DNA of 38,448 nucleotides from Limnofasciculus baicalensis BBK-W-15 (GCF_024178385.1 NZ_JAMZMM010000013.1:1-38448); one strand, 5' to 3'; positions 1-8,300 are shown, counted from the first letter of the stretch. Notes: generated by a model from the letters alone, not told the origin. Made by a program: numbers and translations.

Positions 1-61
1 TGTGTAGCGACAGATTTCAATCTGTCGTAAAATTTGAGAATGAAACAGCCCTGGCTTTAAC

Positions 62-78
62 AAGGGGGGTTGGGGGGG
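62..78. repeat. G-rich dispersed repeat, also related to the window's right end
   Basis: The sequence AAGGGGGGTTGGGGGGG begins with the same AAGGGGGG that closes the hairpin at 38429-38448. This resembles a common cyanobacterial intergenic repeat. The claim rests on sequence similarity between the two ends of this window. Confidence 0.45.
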
Positions 79-130
79 TGAAAATTATGGCAACAAACAA
101 GTATCTTTGCTAAAACGGGATACTCCCAAT

Positions 131-173
131 CCGCACCAGCAACACTACCAGTAGTGTTGTTCCGTAAGTCCTA
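131..173. repeat. Right-half copy of the GACTTACGCA-ended element
   Basis: About 43 bp match the right half of the element at 13683-13772: both read CCAGCAACA, then a TAGTAG/CAGTAG segment, then CGTAAGTCCTA at the end. The left half with GACTTACGCA is not visible upstream, so this is a truncated copy. Confidence 0.55.
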
Positions 174-228
174 TATATAGCAATCCTAAATAAGTCGTAA
201 ATAAATCCCAGCCAGAACCCTTGTAGTG

Positions 229-243
229 CGGGCATCTTGCCCG
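229..243. repeat. Short palindromic repeat CGGGCA-TCT-TGCCCG
   Basis: A perfect 6-bp stem with a TCT loop. A related GCGGGCATCCTGCC occurs inside the acyl-CoA synthetase gene near 18966, so this is a dispersed repeat family rather than a gene-specific terminator. Confidence 0.45.
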
Positions 244-348
244 AATAACTTTTGACAACCCATTGAAAATTGCTATCTATAACAAAGATTTTAGAATATT
301 CTCTGGCGAAAGTAACACAAGAGCGTTATAGTAACAGAAAACCCCTAT

Positions 349-380
349 TATAGCAGTCGCTAAGGCGGTTAAGGCATCCA
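349..380. repeat. End fragment of the 93-bp TATAGCAACCGCC element
   Basis: TATAGCAGTCGCTAAGGCGG followed by TTAAGGCA aligns with the reverse complement of the right end of the 93-bp elements at 8950-9042 and 13887-13979, with several mismatches and one small gap. No matching second end is seen nearby, so this is a degenerate single-ended copy. Confidence 0.35.
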
Positions 381-639
381 AAAACGCCAAAACTCATTCA
401 CAGCAATCCTTTGACTTTTGACTTTTGTTAGCGAAGCGGGACGAAGTCCCTTTTGACTTTTGCTATATATCTCCGCTCATAACTTCCACCATGCTTAAGA
501 AAACACGATAATCCTTGATTTTCCGTTAATATCATCACCAAAAACCGAGCTTTTAGAGGACTAATGACATTAGTGGAAGATCTCGGTTTAATCGCCCACA
601 ATAAAAACTATTCGTATCCCTTCAGATACGCTGTTTTAT

Positions 640-2952
640 ATGGTTAAGCGATCCCTCCAAGCATCTCCTGTGGGAATTCAACAAGCTAAACGAGCCTTTG
701 CCCTCAAGGGGTGGACGCAAGAAAATCTGGCAGGGGAAGTAAACTTAAAGACTCGTCAACCGATTTGGCGATTTTTCACCGGGCAACCCGTCGATCGCCA
801 GATTTTTATGGAAATTTGTTCGATACTGGATTTAGATTGGCGAGAAATTTTGCTTAATCCGCCTGCGGAATTTCCTGAACCCGGAGAGATGACGAAAACT
901 ACTCCTCTAAATATCGATGGTTTGGTGCAACAGGTGCGAGTACAACATCACGACACCATTCAAAACCAGTGCGGTATCTTACAATTACTCGATATTAACC
1001 ATCCAGTCATGATTGATGACATTTATGTGGATGTCAATATTTTGGAGGAAATTGCCAGTCAACAGTGGTTTGAAATTGCGGATCTGCAAAACTTAGGACC
1101 AGACGAATTCGATCGCGTTGGCTTGGGATCGGTTGAACAGAAACAAATACCAGGAATAGAGGCGGTTGAAACTTACTCAAAGCTGAGAGTTTTGGGTAAA
1201 CCAGGAGTTGGCAAAACCACCTTTTTGCAGCATTTGGCGATTCAGTGTAATCGGGGTGAATTTGCCCAGAATCAAGTACCTATTTTTATCTCATTGAGAG
1301 AGTTTGCCGAAGAATCCAGACGCGATAGTGAATTTAGTCTTTTCAGTCACATCCGTGAGGCATTTCTCACCTCTGGAATTTCCAACCCCTCTACACTTGA
1401 AACTTTGCTCCAAGCGGGGCGAATCTTACTCTTGTTGGATGGGATGGATGAAGTACTGAACCAAGACATTACAACAGTACTCAGAGAAATTCGCAAATTC
1501 TCAGAAAAATATCATCGAAATCAATTTGTAGCAACCTGTCGCACCGCCGCCAATAAACTCCAACTGCGAGGCTTCACCGATGTCGAAATTGCCCCCTTTA
1601 CCCAAGCCCAAATTACTGCCTTCGCCCAAAAGTGGTTTGTAGTACTAACTAAAACAACTACTCAATCCGGGCAAAATCAGTCTGCTCAGTTTATTCAAAA
1701 ATTAGACTTGCCCGAAAACTGGCAGTTTCGCCAACTGGTAGTTACACCTTTGTTTCTCCATCTCGCCTGCTGGGTATTTCAAGGCCAAGGCAAATTTCCG
1801 ACTAAGCGGACTGACTTTTATAAACAAGGACTGGATTTGCTACTAGGTAAATGGGATGAAGCCAAAGGAGTCGAACGCGATGATATATATCGAGGGTTTT
1901 TATTGCCCCAAAAACTAAGGCTCCTGAGTCAGTTGGCGGCTGTCACCTTTGAACAGGGGCAGTATTTTTTTGAGCAACGGATCATTGAACAATACATTGG
2001 GGACTATTTGCAGAATTTGCCCGGTGCCACCATCGAACCAGAGGAACTTCAACTCGAAAGCGAAGCTATGCTCAAAGCAATCGAGGCACAGCATGGCTTC
2101 ATCATCGAACGGGCGCGAGGCATCTTTTCGTTTTCTTATCTGGTATTTCAAGAATACTTCACGGCTCGAAAAATTGTTGCTAGCCATAATCTGGGAGGAT
2201 TAGAGCAAGCACTGGGAGGCTTGGTTAGTCATATCACCGATCCCCATTGGCACGAAGTCTTCTTGTTAACGGCTTCTATGTTGCGCAGTGCTGATTCGCT
2301 AGTACAGTTGATGAAGCAACAAATTGATACCTTAGTCGCTCAAGATCCCTATCTCCAAGAATTTTTAATGTGGGCTAGCCAAAAATCCCAGCAAATCCCA
2401 GACGAAAGCAAAATGGTTACCGCACGAGCGTTTTACCTCGCTCTTGCTCAAACCCCTCATTTGGCAGATCGCTTTGCATTAGCCAGCACGCTGGATCAAG
2501 GGATGTTTTTAGATGCGGCGTTGGAGAAATTGTTGCTAGAGTTTGCCATAGACCACAGTCAAGATTTTGCATACGTCAATGCCTGTAGTGAGGCACTCAA
2601 CAACATTCTGGTGATGATTCTGGATGCTGGATTTTATAAGTCTCTCCAACAATTGAGAGATCAATTACCATCTCCGAGTCAAAACCGGGAAAGGCTTGAG
2701 GATTGGTGGCAGGAAAACTATTCTGCCTGGGTGGAAAAGGTGAGGGGCACAATCGCCAAATATCAAAATATTCAACATCCCTGGCAGTTTAGCCCTGAGC
2801 AACAGCAAGTGCTACAGCGCTACTATGATGCCAATCAACTCTTGATTGATTGTTTAAATAGTAACTGCGAAATTACAAGGGCAATCCGGCAAGAGATTGA
2901 AGCAACATTGCTGTTACCTCAAAAGGAACTGGAAGATCGGGAATGGTTGTAG
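640..2952 (+). CDS. NACHT-domain NTPase with N-terminal HTH-like segment
   Basis: 770 residues. Residues about 10-75 (QQAKRAFALKGWTQENLA, then RQPIWRFFTGQPV) look like the small helix-turn-helix/XRE-like head found on many cyanobacterial NACHT proteins. The NTPase follows: Walker A GKPGVGKTT at 186-194 and Walker B with the NACHT-type acidic run LLLLDGMDE at 263-271. A winged-helix/helical part and a long alpha-helical C-terminus without obvious WD40, TPR or LRR repeats make up the rest. NACHT proteins are STAND ATPases that oligomerise on sensing a ligand; some bacterial ones act in phage defence. No effector domain is recognisable, so the output is unknown. The ATG start has no strong ribosome-binding site, but the HTH segment begins just after it. 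Confidence 0.82.
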   Translation: MVKRSLQASPVGIQQAKRAFALKGWTQENLAGEVNLKTRQPIWRFFTGQPVDRQIFMEICSILDLDWREILLNPPAEFPEPGEMTKTTPLNIDGLVQQVRVQHHDTIQNQCGILQLLDINHPVMIDDIYVDVNILEEIASQQWFEIADLQNLGPDEFDRVGLGSVEQKQIPGIEAVETYSKLRVLGKPGVGKTTFLQHLAIQCNRGEFAQNQVPIFISLREFAEESRRDSEFSLFSHIREAFLTSGISNPSTLETLLQAGRILLLLDGMDEVLNQDITTVLREIRKFSEKYHRNQFVATCRTAANKLQLRGFTDVEIAPFTQAQITAFAQKWFVVLTKTTTQSGQNQSAQFIQKLDLPENWQFRQLVVTPLFLHLACWVFQGQGKFPTKRTDFYKQGLDLLLGKWDEAKGVERDDIYRGFLLPQKLRLLSQLAAVTFEQGQYFFEQRIIEQYIGDYLQNLPGATIEPEELQLESEAMLKAIEAQHGFIIERARGIFSFSYLVFQEYFTARKIVASHNLGGLEQALGGLVSHITDPHWHEVFLLTASMLRSADSLVQLMKQQIDTLVAQDPYLQEFLMWASQKSQQIPDESKMVTARAFYLALAQTPHLADRFALASTLDQGMFLDAALEKLLLEFAIDHSQDFAYVNACSEALNNILVMILDAGFYKSLQQLRDQLPSPSQNRERLEDWWQENYSAWVEKVRGTIAKYQNIQHPWQFSPEQQQVLQRYYDANQLLIDCLNSNCEITRAIRQEIEATLLLPQKELEDREWL

Positions 2953-3145
2953 TTTTAAAGGTAATAAACTAAACATTTTGTGACTAATTGTAAGATTTTC
3001 ACACAATTTAGACAAACTTACATTAGTCAACCCTTTGAATCTACTCAAATTAAAACCTTCGTCTGTCATGATAGTGCCACAGTCGCGACATCGGATGTTG
3101 CTACTGATAATGGTACTATTTACATTGTTGACAACGAGGACTTGC

Positions 3146-3988
3146 ATGACTTCTCATTCTATTGAAATTTCCCCTAAAAGTGGGCAACCACTGGTACTAA
3201 ATTGGACGGCTGTAGCATTTTTCAGCACAGTTCATGCTGTAGCTCTTCTGGCTCCGTGGTTCTTTTCCTGGTCTGCTTTGGGGGTGGCGATATTTCTCCA
3301 TTGGTTGTTAGGCAGCATTGGTATTTGTCTTGGGTATCATCGCCTCTTGACTCACCGTAGTTTCCAGTTACCGAGGGGACTGGAGTATGCGATCGCAATT
3401 ATTGGAGTTCTTGCGTTACAAGGTGGACCTATTTTTTGGGTAGCTGGACACCGGATGCACCATGCTTATACTGAAGATATCGACAAAGATCCTTACTCTG
3501 CCAAACGAGGTTTTTGGTGGAGTCATGTACTCTGGCTATTATATGACCGCCCAGAATTTTTTAACTACGATATCTATAAAAAATCTGCTCCAGATTTGGA
3601 TAAACAGCCATTCTATCGCTGGTTAAACCGTTACTTTTTGCTACTCCAACTACCCCTAGGAGTCTTGCTATACTTGCTCGGAGGCTGGTCATTTGTCATC
3701 TACGGTGTGTTTGTCAGATCAGTCTTGGTTTGGCACAGCACCTGGTTTATTAATTCTGCTACCCACATCACAGGCTACCGTATCTTCAACACCCAAGATA
3801 ACTCCGGTAACCTCTGGTGGGCAGCCATTATTACCTATGGAGAAGGTTGGCACAATAATCACCACGCTCACCCAAATGTTGCCAAAGCCGGATTGAAATG
3901 GTGGCAAATTGATACCACTTGGTGGGCAATTTTCATCTTGAAGAAACTAGGTTTAGCCAAAAAGGTGGTCATGCCTGCTATTGACTAG
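3146..3988 (+). CDS. Acyl-lipid/acyl-CoA delta-9 type fatty acid desaturase
   Basis: Membrane di-iron desaturase of 280 residues. It shows the three histidine boxes of the family: HRLLTH at 65-70, HRMHH at 102-106 and HNNHH at 236-240, with hydrophobic segments between them. Box spacing and the sequence YHRLLTHRSF fit the cyanobacterial delta-9 (DesC-like) group, which introduces the first double bond into membrane lipid acyl chains using reduced ferredoxin. The frame is open upstream to 3035, but I choose ATG 3146 because a GAGGA ribosome-binding site lies about 5 nt before it and the homologous part starts there. It is alone between non-coding stretches. Which acyl position it acts on cannot be proved from sequence. 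Confidence 0.85.
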   Translation: MTSHSIEISPKSGQPLVLNWTAVAFFSTVHAVALLAPWFFSWSALGVAIFLHWLLGSIGICLGYHRLLTHRSFQLPRGLEYAIAIIGVLALQGGPIFWVAGHRMHHAYTEDIDKDPYSAKRGFWWSHVLWLLYDRPEFFNYDIYKKSAPDLDKQPFYRWLNRYFLLLQLPLGVLLYLLGGWSFVIYGVFVRSVLVWHSTWFINSATHITGYRIFNTQDNSGNLWWAAIITYGEGWHNNHHAHPNVAKAGLKWWQIDTTWWAIFILKKLGLAKKVVMPAID

Positions 3989-4027
3989 AAGGATTTGCCG
4001 TCTCCGATCGGGATTAGTTTTATGTAG

Positions 4028-4088
4028 GGTGGGCAGTCCCCAATATAAGGCAAAAAGCTTATTATTACGTTGGTGGGGACTGCCCACC
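4028..4088. repeat. Long inverted repeat downstream of the desaturase
   Basis: Two perfect 15-nt arms, GGTGGGCAGTCCCCA at 4028-4042 and TGGGGACTGCCCACC at 4074-4088, are separated by 31 nt that include AAAAAGCTTATT. It could form a terminator-like hairpin for the desaturase transcript, but no T-run follows. The form is typical of dispersed cyanobacterial intergenic repeats. Confidence 0.65.
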
Positions 4089-4189
4089 AAAGCAGTTATT
4101 GAAAGGCGTGCCAGATCTCAGTTCGAGTTAACCCAAAAATAAGATCGATACAATATCCCAATTATGAGAACAAGCTTCATGAGAGTCTG

Positions 4190-4229
4190 ACGGGTAAAGT
4201 CGATGGAGCTTAACTCCTGCATCGCCCGT
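4190..4229 (+). other. Imperfect stem-loop upstream of the CsbD-like gene
   Basis: ACGGG (4190-4194) pairs with CCCGT (4225-4229), CGATG (4201-4205) with CATCG (4220-4224) and GAG with CTC around a CTTAA loop. It lies about 155 nt upstream of the CsbD-like start. It may be a leader structure, a degenerate repeat or chance. The rest of 4089-4384 holds no gene; it has a tandem-like motif TTTAATCAATTCATTCA near 4245-4280 that partly recurs near 35640. Confidence 0.3.
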
Positions 4230-4384
4230 TACATTTTGTATCGTACTTAATCAATTCATTCAAGTTTAATCAATTCATTCAGTAAATAAAACAACCGTCT
4301 GTAACAGTAACACCAGAAGCAGATTTGTTAACTGGACTCAGGTAACCAATTCTCAAATTAAACAAATTAAATAAGGATCGCATT

Positions 4385-4999
4385 ATGAGTTTAAAGAATA
4401 AAGCCAAGGCAACTGCCAAAAATATCGAAGGTAAAGTTCAAGAAGCAGTAGGCAATCTGACTGACAATCCCAAAGCTCAGGCAGAGGGCAAAGAAAAACA
4501 GGCAGAGGCAGAAGTTAGTTTCGCTATCGAAGATTTGAAAGATCAAGTCAGGGCAGCTACCAAAAATATCGAAAGTAAAGCTCAAGAAGTACTAGCACAT
4601 CTAACTGACAATCCCAAAGCTCAGATAGAGTGCGAGGAACAACAGGCAGAGCCAGAAGTTACTTCCACTAGCGAAGATATCACAAATAAAGCCAAGGCAA
4701 CTGTCAACAATATCGAAAGTAAAGATCGAGAAGCAGTAGGCACTCTGACTGACAATCCCAAAGCTCAGACAGAGGGGAATGAACAACAGGCAGAGCCAGA
4801 AGTTACTTCCATTATGGAAGATATCACAAATAAAGTTAAGGCAACTGTCAACAATATTGAAGGTACAGTTCAAGAAGCCGTAGGCTATCTGACTGACAAT
4901 CTCAACACTCAGGAAGAGGGGAAGGAAAAACAGGCAGAGGCAGAAGATAGTTATGCTATCGAAGAAATGAAAGATAAAGTGAAAAAAAAAGTTCACTAG
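4385..4999 (+). CDS. CsbD-like stress protein made of four 48-residue repeats
   Basis: 204 hydrophilic residues built from four near-identical 48-residue units at 4-51, 52-99, 100-147 and 148-195, each with the pattern NKAKAT-NIE-K-QEAVG-LTDNPKAQ-EG-EKQAEAE, then a basic tail KDKVKKKVH. The unit resembles the CsbD family of small general-stress proteins, which are normally single-domain and about 60-70 residues. Molecular function of CsbD proteins is not known; LEA-like or desiccation/osmotic protection is often proposed. The DNA repeats (4394-4537, 4538-4681, 4682-4825, 4826-4969) point to tandem amplification, with units 2 and 3 sharing CEEQQAEPE/GNEQQAEPE-type ends. The start is supported by AAGGATCG about 5-10 nt upstream. 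Confidence 0.72.
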   Translation: MSLKNKAKATAKNIEGKVQEAVGNLTDNPKAQAEGKEKQAEAEVSFAIEDLKDQVRAATKNIESKAQEVLAHLTDNPKAQIECEEQQAEPEVTSTSEDITNKAKATVNNIESKDREAVGTLTDNPKAQTEGNEQQAEPEVTSIMEDITNKVKATVNNIEGTVQEAVGYLTDNLNTQEEGKEKQAEAEDSYAIEEMKDKVKKKVH

Positions 5000-5178
5000 T
5001 CCGTCATTTGTCACGGTGATGCAAAAGGTACGCTTCGCGCCCACTATTCAGATAAATGATTAAAAGTTTGCTGCCCTAGGAACTCTTTATTACTTTAGGA
5101 AAGATCATTCTTTAGTCTTTTTTTGCCTTTAAATCTTGACATAATCTCTCATAGACATCCAAAAATTTGGAGTAAGTC

Positions 5179-6657
5179 ATGGCTGAACTAAACGGTGTAA
5201 TGATGCAGTTTTTCCACTGGTATATTCCACCAGATGGCAATCTGTGGAATGAGCTAAAAGAAAAAGCTCAAGCATTGGCAGATAAAGGAATTACATCAGT
5301 GTGGCTACCTCCAGCCTACAAAGGGACTGCTGGTGGTTATGATGTTGGCTATGGTGTTTACGATATGTACGATTTGGGCGAATTTGACCAGAAAGGCTCA
5401 GTCCGGACTAAGTATGGTACTAAAGATGAATATGTTAGCGCGATCGCAGCAACCCAAGCTGCTGGAATCCAGGTTTACGCTGATGTTGTCATAAATCACA
5501 TGATGGGCGCGGATAAAGCAGAAGAAACCCAAGCCGTACCCCTCAATCCCGACAATCGTGGTGAAGCGATTGGGGAGATGCAGCCTGTAAAAGTCTGGAC
5601 ACATTTTAGATTTCCAGGTCGCAATGGCAAATATTCTGACGCAGAATGGCATTGGTGGCACTTTGATGCGGTGGATTATAACGCCCACAATGAAGGGGAA
5701 AATGCCATTTATCTCTTCAAAGGCAAAGAATTTGACAAGCAAGTTGATTTAGAGAAGGGTGGTTTCGACTACCTCATGGGTTGCGATTTAGATGTTGAGA
5801 ATGAGGAAGTGCGTGGGAAGCTGGACAAGTGGGGGGTTTGGTATGTCGATACGACAAACGTTGATGGATTTCGATTTGATGCGGTTAAACATGTCAAGGC
5901 AACTTTTTTCCCAGAATGGCTAAAGCGTTGCCGTCAAGAAGCCAAGCGGCGATTGTTTGCCGTGGGTGAATATTGGTCAGCTGATACCGAAGCCCTACAT
6001 CACTTTATCGAAATCACGGGCGGCGATGTCATGCTATTTGATGCCCCACTACACTACAACTTTAGCGAAGCCAGCAAAGCAGGCAATAGCTATGATATGC
6101 GGCAAATTTTCGACAATACTTTAGTCCAACAACAGCCCACCCTCGCCGTCACACTGGTTGATAATCACGATTCCCAACCCTTACAATCCCTAGAATCAAT
6201 CGTAGAAGCATGGTTTAAACCATTAGCCTACGCACTCATTTTATTGCGGCGTGATGGTTATCCTTGTATTTTCTATGCCGATTACTATGGGGCACACTAT
6301 ACCGATAAAGGTAAAGATGGTGGTGAGTACGAGATTTGGATGGATAGTCACCAGTGGCTAATTGATAAATTCCTGGAAGTTCGGCATAAATATGCCTACA
6401 GCGATCAATACGATTACTTCGACCATGCTAATACGATTGGTTGGACAAGACTCGGAAACGAACAACATCCTGGGGCAATCGCGGTAATCCTCAGTAACGG
6501 CGATTCAGGCACCAAGTGGATGGAAGTCGGTAACCCCAACACAACCTACATGGATTTGACTGAACAAATCCAAGATCTGATCGTAACAAATGATGAAGGC
6601 TGGGCAGAATTCCGCTGCAATGCGGGTTCAGTTTCCGTTTGGGTACCGCAAGACTAA
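5179..6657 (+). CDS. amyS: Cytoplasmic alpha-amylase (GH13)
   Basis: 492 residues with no signal peptide, matching the length of cytoplasmic bacterial alpha-amylases such as E. coli AmyA. GH13 regions are clear: ADVVINH at 101-107, GFRFDAVKH with the nucleophile Asp234, the general acid/base Glu264 in VGEYW, and the transition-state Asp331 in LVDNHDSQ. The start MNGVMMQFFHWY-like opening (MAELNGVMMQFFHWY) is characteristic of this group. It hydrolyses internal alpha-1,4 bonds of starch or glycogen to maltodextrins, so here it probably mobilises glycogen. GGAG at about 5170 supports ATG 5179. It sits among stress genes a few kb before the fermentation genes, which suggests a supply role. The gene symbol is by family resemblance only. 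Confidence 0.9.
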   Translation: MAELNGVMMQFFHWYIPPDGNLWNELKEKAQALADKGITSVWLPPAYKGTAGGYDVGYGVYDMYDLGEFDQKGSVRTKYGTKDEYVSAIAATQAAGIQVYADVVINHMMGADKAEETQAVPLNPDNRGEAIGEMQPVKVWTHFRFPGRNGKYSDAEWHWWHFDAVDYNAHNEGENAIYLFKGKEFDKQVDLEKGGFDYLMGCDLDVENEEVRGKLDKWGVWYVDTTNVDGFRFDAVKHVKATFFPEWLKRCRQEAKRRLFAVGEYWSADTEALHHFIEITGGDVMLFDAPLHYNFSEASKAGNSYDMRQIFDNTLVQQQPTLAVTLVDNHDSQPLQSLESIVEAWFKPLAYALILLRRDGYPCIFYADYYGAHYTDKGKDGGEYEIWMDSHQWLIDKFLEVRHKYAYSDQYDYFDHANTIGWTRLGNEQHPGAIAVILSNGDSGTKWMEVGNPNTTYMDLTEQIQDLIVTNDEGWAEFRCNAGSVSVWVPQD

Positions 6658-6666
6658 ATCAATTTC

Positions 6667-6767
6667 AGGACTTATTCTCAAGTCGTCAGAAACCGGGTTT
6701 CTTCCTCAACCTCGATCGTCTAAACCCACAATTTTTTGTAGAAACCGGGTTTCTTTAGGTAAGTCCT
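6667..6767. repeat. Element with AGGACTTA/TAAGTCCT ends and paired AGAAACCGGGTTTCTT
   Basis: The 101-bp unit begins AGGACTTA and ends TAAGTCCT, a perfect 8-bp terminal inverted repeat. Inside are two identical 16-mers AGAAACCGGGTTTCTT at 6688-6703 and 6740-6755, each nearly palindromic. The ends resemble those of the element at 13683-13772. It looks like a non-autonomous mobile or repeat element dropped behind the amylase gene. Confidence 0.6.
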
Positions 6768-6891
6768 AAATTTAATTTTTTCACTCAGGGAGTAGATTAT
6801 GCGCTCGAAAACAAAACTAATTTTATGGATATTTGATAATTACAAACAATGTCAGAAAATCCTGAGACTATAACATAATAGAGGAAATATC

Positions 6892-7335
6892 ATGAGTGCT
6901 GTAATTGACAATTTCACCAAAGAAATTCATGACTATTTAGAAGCGGTAGAAAATCGGGCAAAATCGATTAAAGAAAGAATTAAATCTGCACCGAAAAGAA
7001 CTCAAGCAGAGATTCAATCGAGACTCGATGATGCGAAGATAAAACTAGATGCTAAGAAGCAAGAATTCGATGAGTACCGAGCCAAACTCAGAACTCAATT
7101 TGAGGAAAAAGAATCTGAGATGAAGTCGAATGTTGAGTTCTGGAAAGCAAGTCATGAAATTAAAAAACTCGAACATCGAGTGGATAAAGCTGAAGATTAT
7201 GCAGCGATGATGACCTTCTTAGCAATGGCGATGATGGAAGAAGCTGAAAAAGCAACTTTGGAAGCGATCGCCGCCAGACTAGATGTCGAAGCTGCTGTGG
7301 GCACTGAATTTCAATCTACATCATCGAGGAATTAG
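6892..7335 (+). CDS. Small coiled-coil protein of unknown function
   Basis: 147 residues, highly charged and almost entirely predicted helix: long Lys/Glu-rich heptad-like stretches (KSIKERIKSAPKRTQAEIQS, KKQEFDEYRAKLRTQFEEK, EIKKLEHRVDKAEDYAA) followed by a Met/Ala-rich segment MMTFLAMAMMEEAEKA. I do not recognise a named family. GAGGAAATATC just before ATG 6892 is a good ribosome-binding site. It ends 2 nt before the GlsB/YeaQ gene, so the two are almost surely cotranscribed and it is probably part of the same stress response. Confidence 0.7.
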   Translation: MSAVIDNFTKEIHDYLEAVENRAKSIKERIKSAPKRTQAEIQSRLDDAKIKLDAKKQEFDEYRAKLRTQFEEKESEMKSNVEFWKASHEIKKLEHRVDKAEDYAAMMTFLAMAMMEEAEKATLEAIAARLDVEAAVGTEFQSTSSRN

Positions 7336-7337
7336 TC

Positions 7338-7607
7338 ATGAGTATCATTGCTTGGATAATTTTAGGCTTACTAGCAGGTGCGATCGCAAAAGCCATCGTC
7401 CCCGGTTATCAAGGTGGTGGCTGGCTTTCAACCATGTTCTTGGGTGTCATTGGTGCATTTATTGGCGGTACTTTGCACATTTTTATCAAGACTGGAACCC
7501 TCCAATTATCAGCCCCAGGTTTGAGCGTTCCTGGAGTATTTGTCGCGGTTTTGGGTGCAATCATTGCGATCTTTATCTATAGCTTTATGTCTCGTAGAAG
7601 CGTGTAA
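7338..7607 (+). CDS. GlsB/YeaQ/YmgE family stress membrane protein
   Basis: 89 residues and very hydrophobic, with the family pattern IIAWIILGLLAGAIAKAI-PG and the Gly-rich second segment FLGVIGAFIGG, then a third hydrophobic segment VFVAVLGAIIAIFIYSF ending in a basic SRRSV. Proteins of this family (also called transglycosylase-associated) are small inner-membrane stress proteins with no proven biochemical activity. It starts 2 nt after the coiled-coil gene stop, suggesting a two-gene operon. Confidence 0.85.
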   Translation: MSIIAWIILGLLAGAIAKAIVPGYQGGGWLSTMFLGVIGAFIGGTLHIFIKTGTLQLSAPGLSVPGVFVAVLGAIIAIFIYSFMSRRSV

Positions 7608-7672
7608 ATTATCGCCATTGCTACAGTCACTTACGAATTTTGTTGTTGTTTATTAACTTAGATGAGTTTGAC

Positions 7673-8014
7673 ATGAAATACATTTCTGCATTGCTATCCC
7701 ACCTGCGCCCTGTCCAGATGTTACTGTCTACCTTACTCTGTACTATGCTATTTTTTGCCAGCGGCTTCTCAACACTAGCGGCCAAAAATATTCCTACCAA
7801 AGGGACAGTACAACTAGACAAGATTGAACAGAAAGCCCAAAAGGCAATTGATTCTCCAGCGATGTCACTTGAAACTATTGAGAAGCGCTCTCAGGGAGGA
7901 TTGAATGAAGTACAGGGTGATGCGGATCGCGACAAAATGAACAGTTCCAATGACCCTAAGTTGCCAGTAGTCAAACAAGCTGAAAAAGCACTTAGCAACA
8001 TTCAGAAAAGCTAA
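7673..8014 (+). CDS. Small exported protein resembling cyanobacterial low-temperature-induced proteins
   Basis: 113 residues. A hydrophobic signal-like segment (MLLSTLLCTMLFFASGFSTLAA, about residues 16-37, written here in part: LLSTLLCTMLFFASGF) precedes a mature part containing QLDKIEQKAQKAIDSPAMSL, GGLNEVQGDADRDKM and a helical C-terminus VVKQAEKALSNIQKS. The N-EVQG-AD-DKM pattern is what I associate with cyanobacterial low temperature-induced proteins, but this is memory-based and moderate. The frame extends to a TTG at 7640; I choose ATG 7673 because the hydrophobic signal follows closely. Neither start has a strong ribosome-binding site. Periplasmic location is inferred. Confidence 0.55.
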   Translation: MKYISALLSHLRPVQMLLSTLLCTMLFFASGFSTLAAKNIPTKGTVQLDKIEQKAQKAIDSPAMSLETIEKRSQGGLNEVQGDADRDKMNSSNDPKLPVVKQAEKALSNIQKS

Positions 8015-8051
8015 GGCTTAATTCTTTGATTCAGAGAGAACCTGATTCTTC

Positions 8052-8115
8052 TCTTACTGTTGTGTTGCTCGATCCAAATGACTTCAAGTCAAGACTGATG
8101 CTCACAACAGTAAGA
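8052..8115. repeat. 13-bp perfect inverted repeat in a gene-remnant region
   Basis: TCTTACTGTTGTG (8052-8064) is the exact reverse complement of CACAACAGTAAGA (8103-8115), with 38 nt between. It may be a terminator for the upstream exported-protein gene or the ends of a small inserted element. No T-run follows the right arm. Confidence 0.5.
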
Positions 8116-8300
8116 TTACTAACGAATCACAAATTCAATTTGATGAAAATCAAGCCATTTACAAAGATTTAGATTATGGCATGAACTACGGCAAGTTTCG
8201 CCGGATTTGGCGGCTGTACTTAATTTGGTCTATTTGTTATTTCGATAGCTGTGATGGAGAATTTTTTGGGAATGGTCAATACCTAATGGTTCATGCCTAG
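8082..8300 (+). pseudogene. C-terminal remnant, possibly of a CFA-type SAM methyltransferase
   Basis: The frame ending at TAG 8298 is open back to a stop at 8079 without a good start codon. It reads ...NQAIYKDLDYGMNYGKFRR, then IWRLYLIWSICYFDS and a closing NGQYLMVHA. The pattern W-YL-----F-----G--QY-- near a C-terminus resembles cyclopropane-fatty-acid-synthase-like methyltransferases, but I am unsure of the family. The N-terminal catalytic part is absent, so I treat it as decayed. The internal ATG at 8181 could give a 39-residue peptide but lacks a clear ribosome-binding site. Confidence 0.35.

Larger units (their letters stand above)
1..639. other. Gene-free, repeat-rich leader region
   Basis: No credible coding region is visible before the NACHT gene. 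The stretch is a mosaic of short repeats: a perfect 8-bp hairpin at 8-27 (CGACAGAT, loop TTCA), a G-rich repeat at 62-78, half of a mobile-looking element at 131-173, a hairpin at 229-243, an end fragment of the 93-bp element at 349-380, and direct repeats of TTGACTTTTG at 411-420 and 453-462 around a GGGAC/GTCCC hairpin at 438-450. I see no convincing promoter for the downstream gene. Confidence 0.6.

Noticed and set aside
1-639. CRISPR-like reading of the repeats upstream of the NACHT gene
   Set aside because: The repeats differ from each other, have no regular spacing or unique spacers, and no cas genes are present.
3035-3145. Longer start for the desaturase
   Set aside because: The extra residues do not resemble the family and ATG 3146 has a well-placed GAGGA.
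4601-5044. 147-residue minus-strand ORF opposite the CsbD-like gene
   Set aside because: Its periodic hydrophobic sequence is the antisense shadow of the tandem repeat.
6799-6873. 24-codon ORF (MRSKTKLILWIFDNY...) with a GGGAG-like site before the coiled-coil gene
   Set aside because: Too short, no family resemblance, and it ends well before the next gene's own ribosome-binding site.
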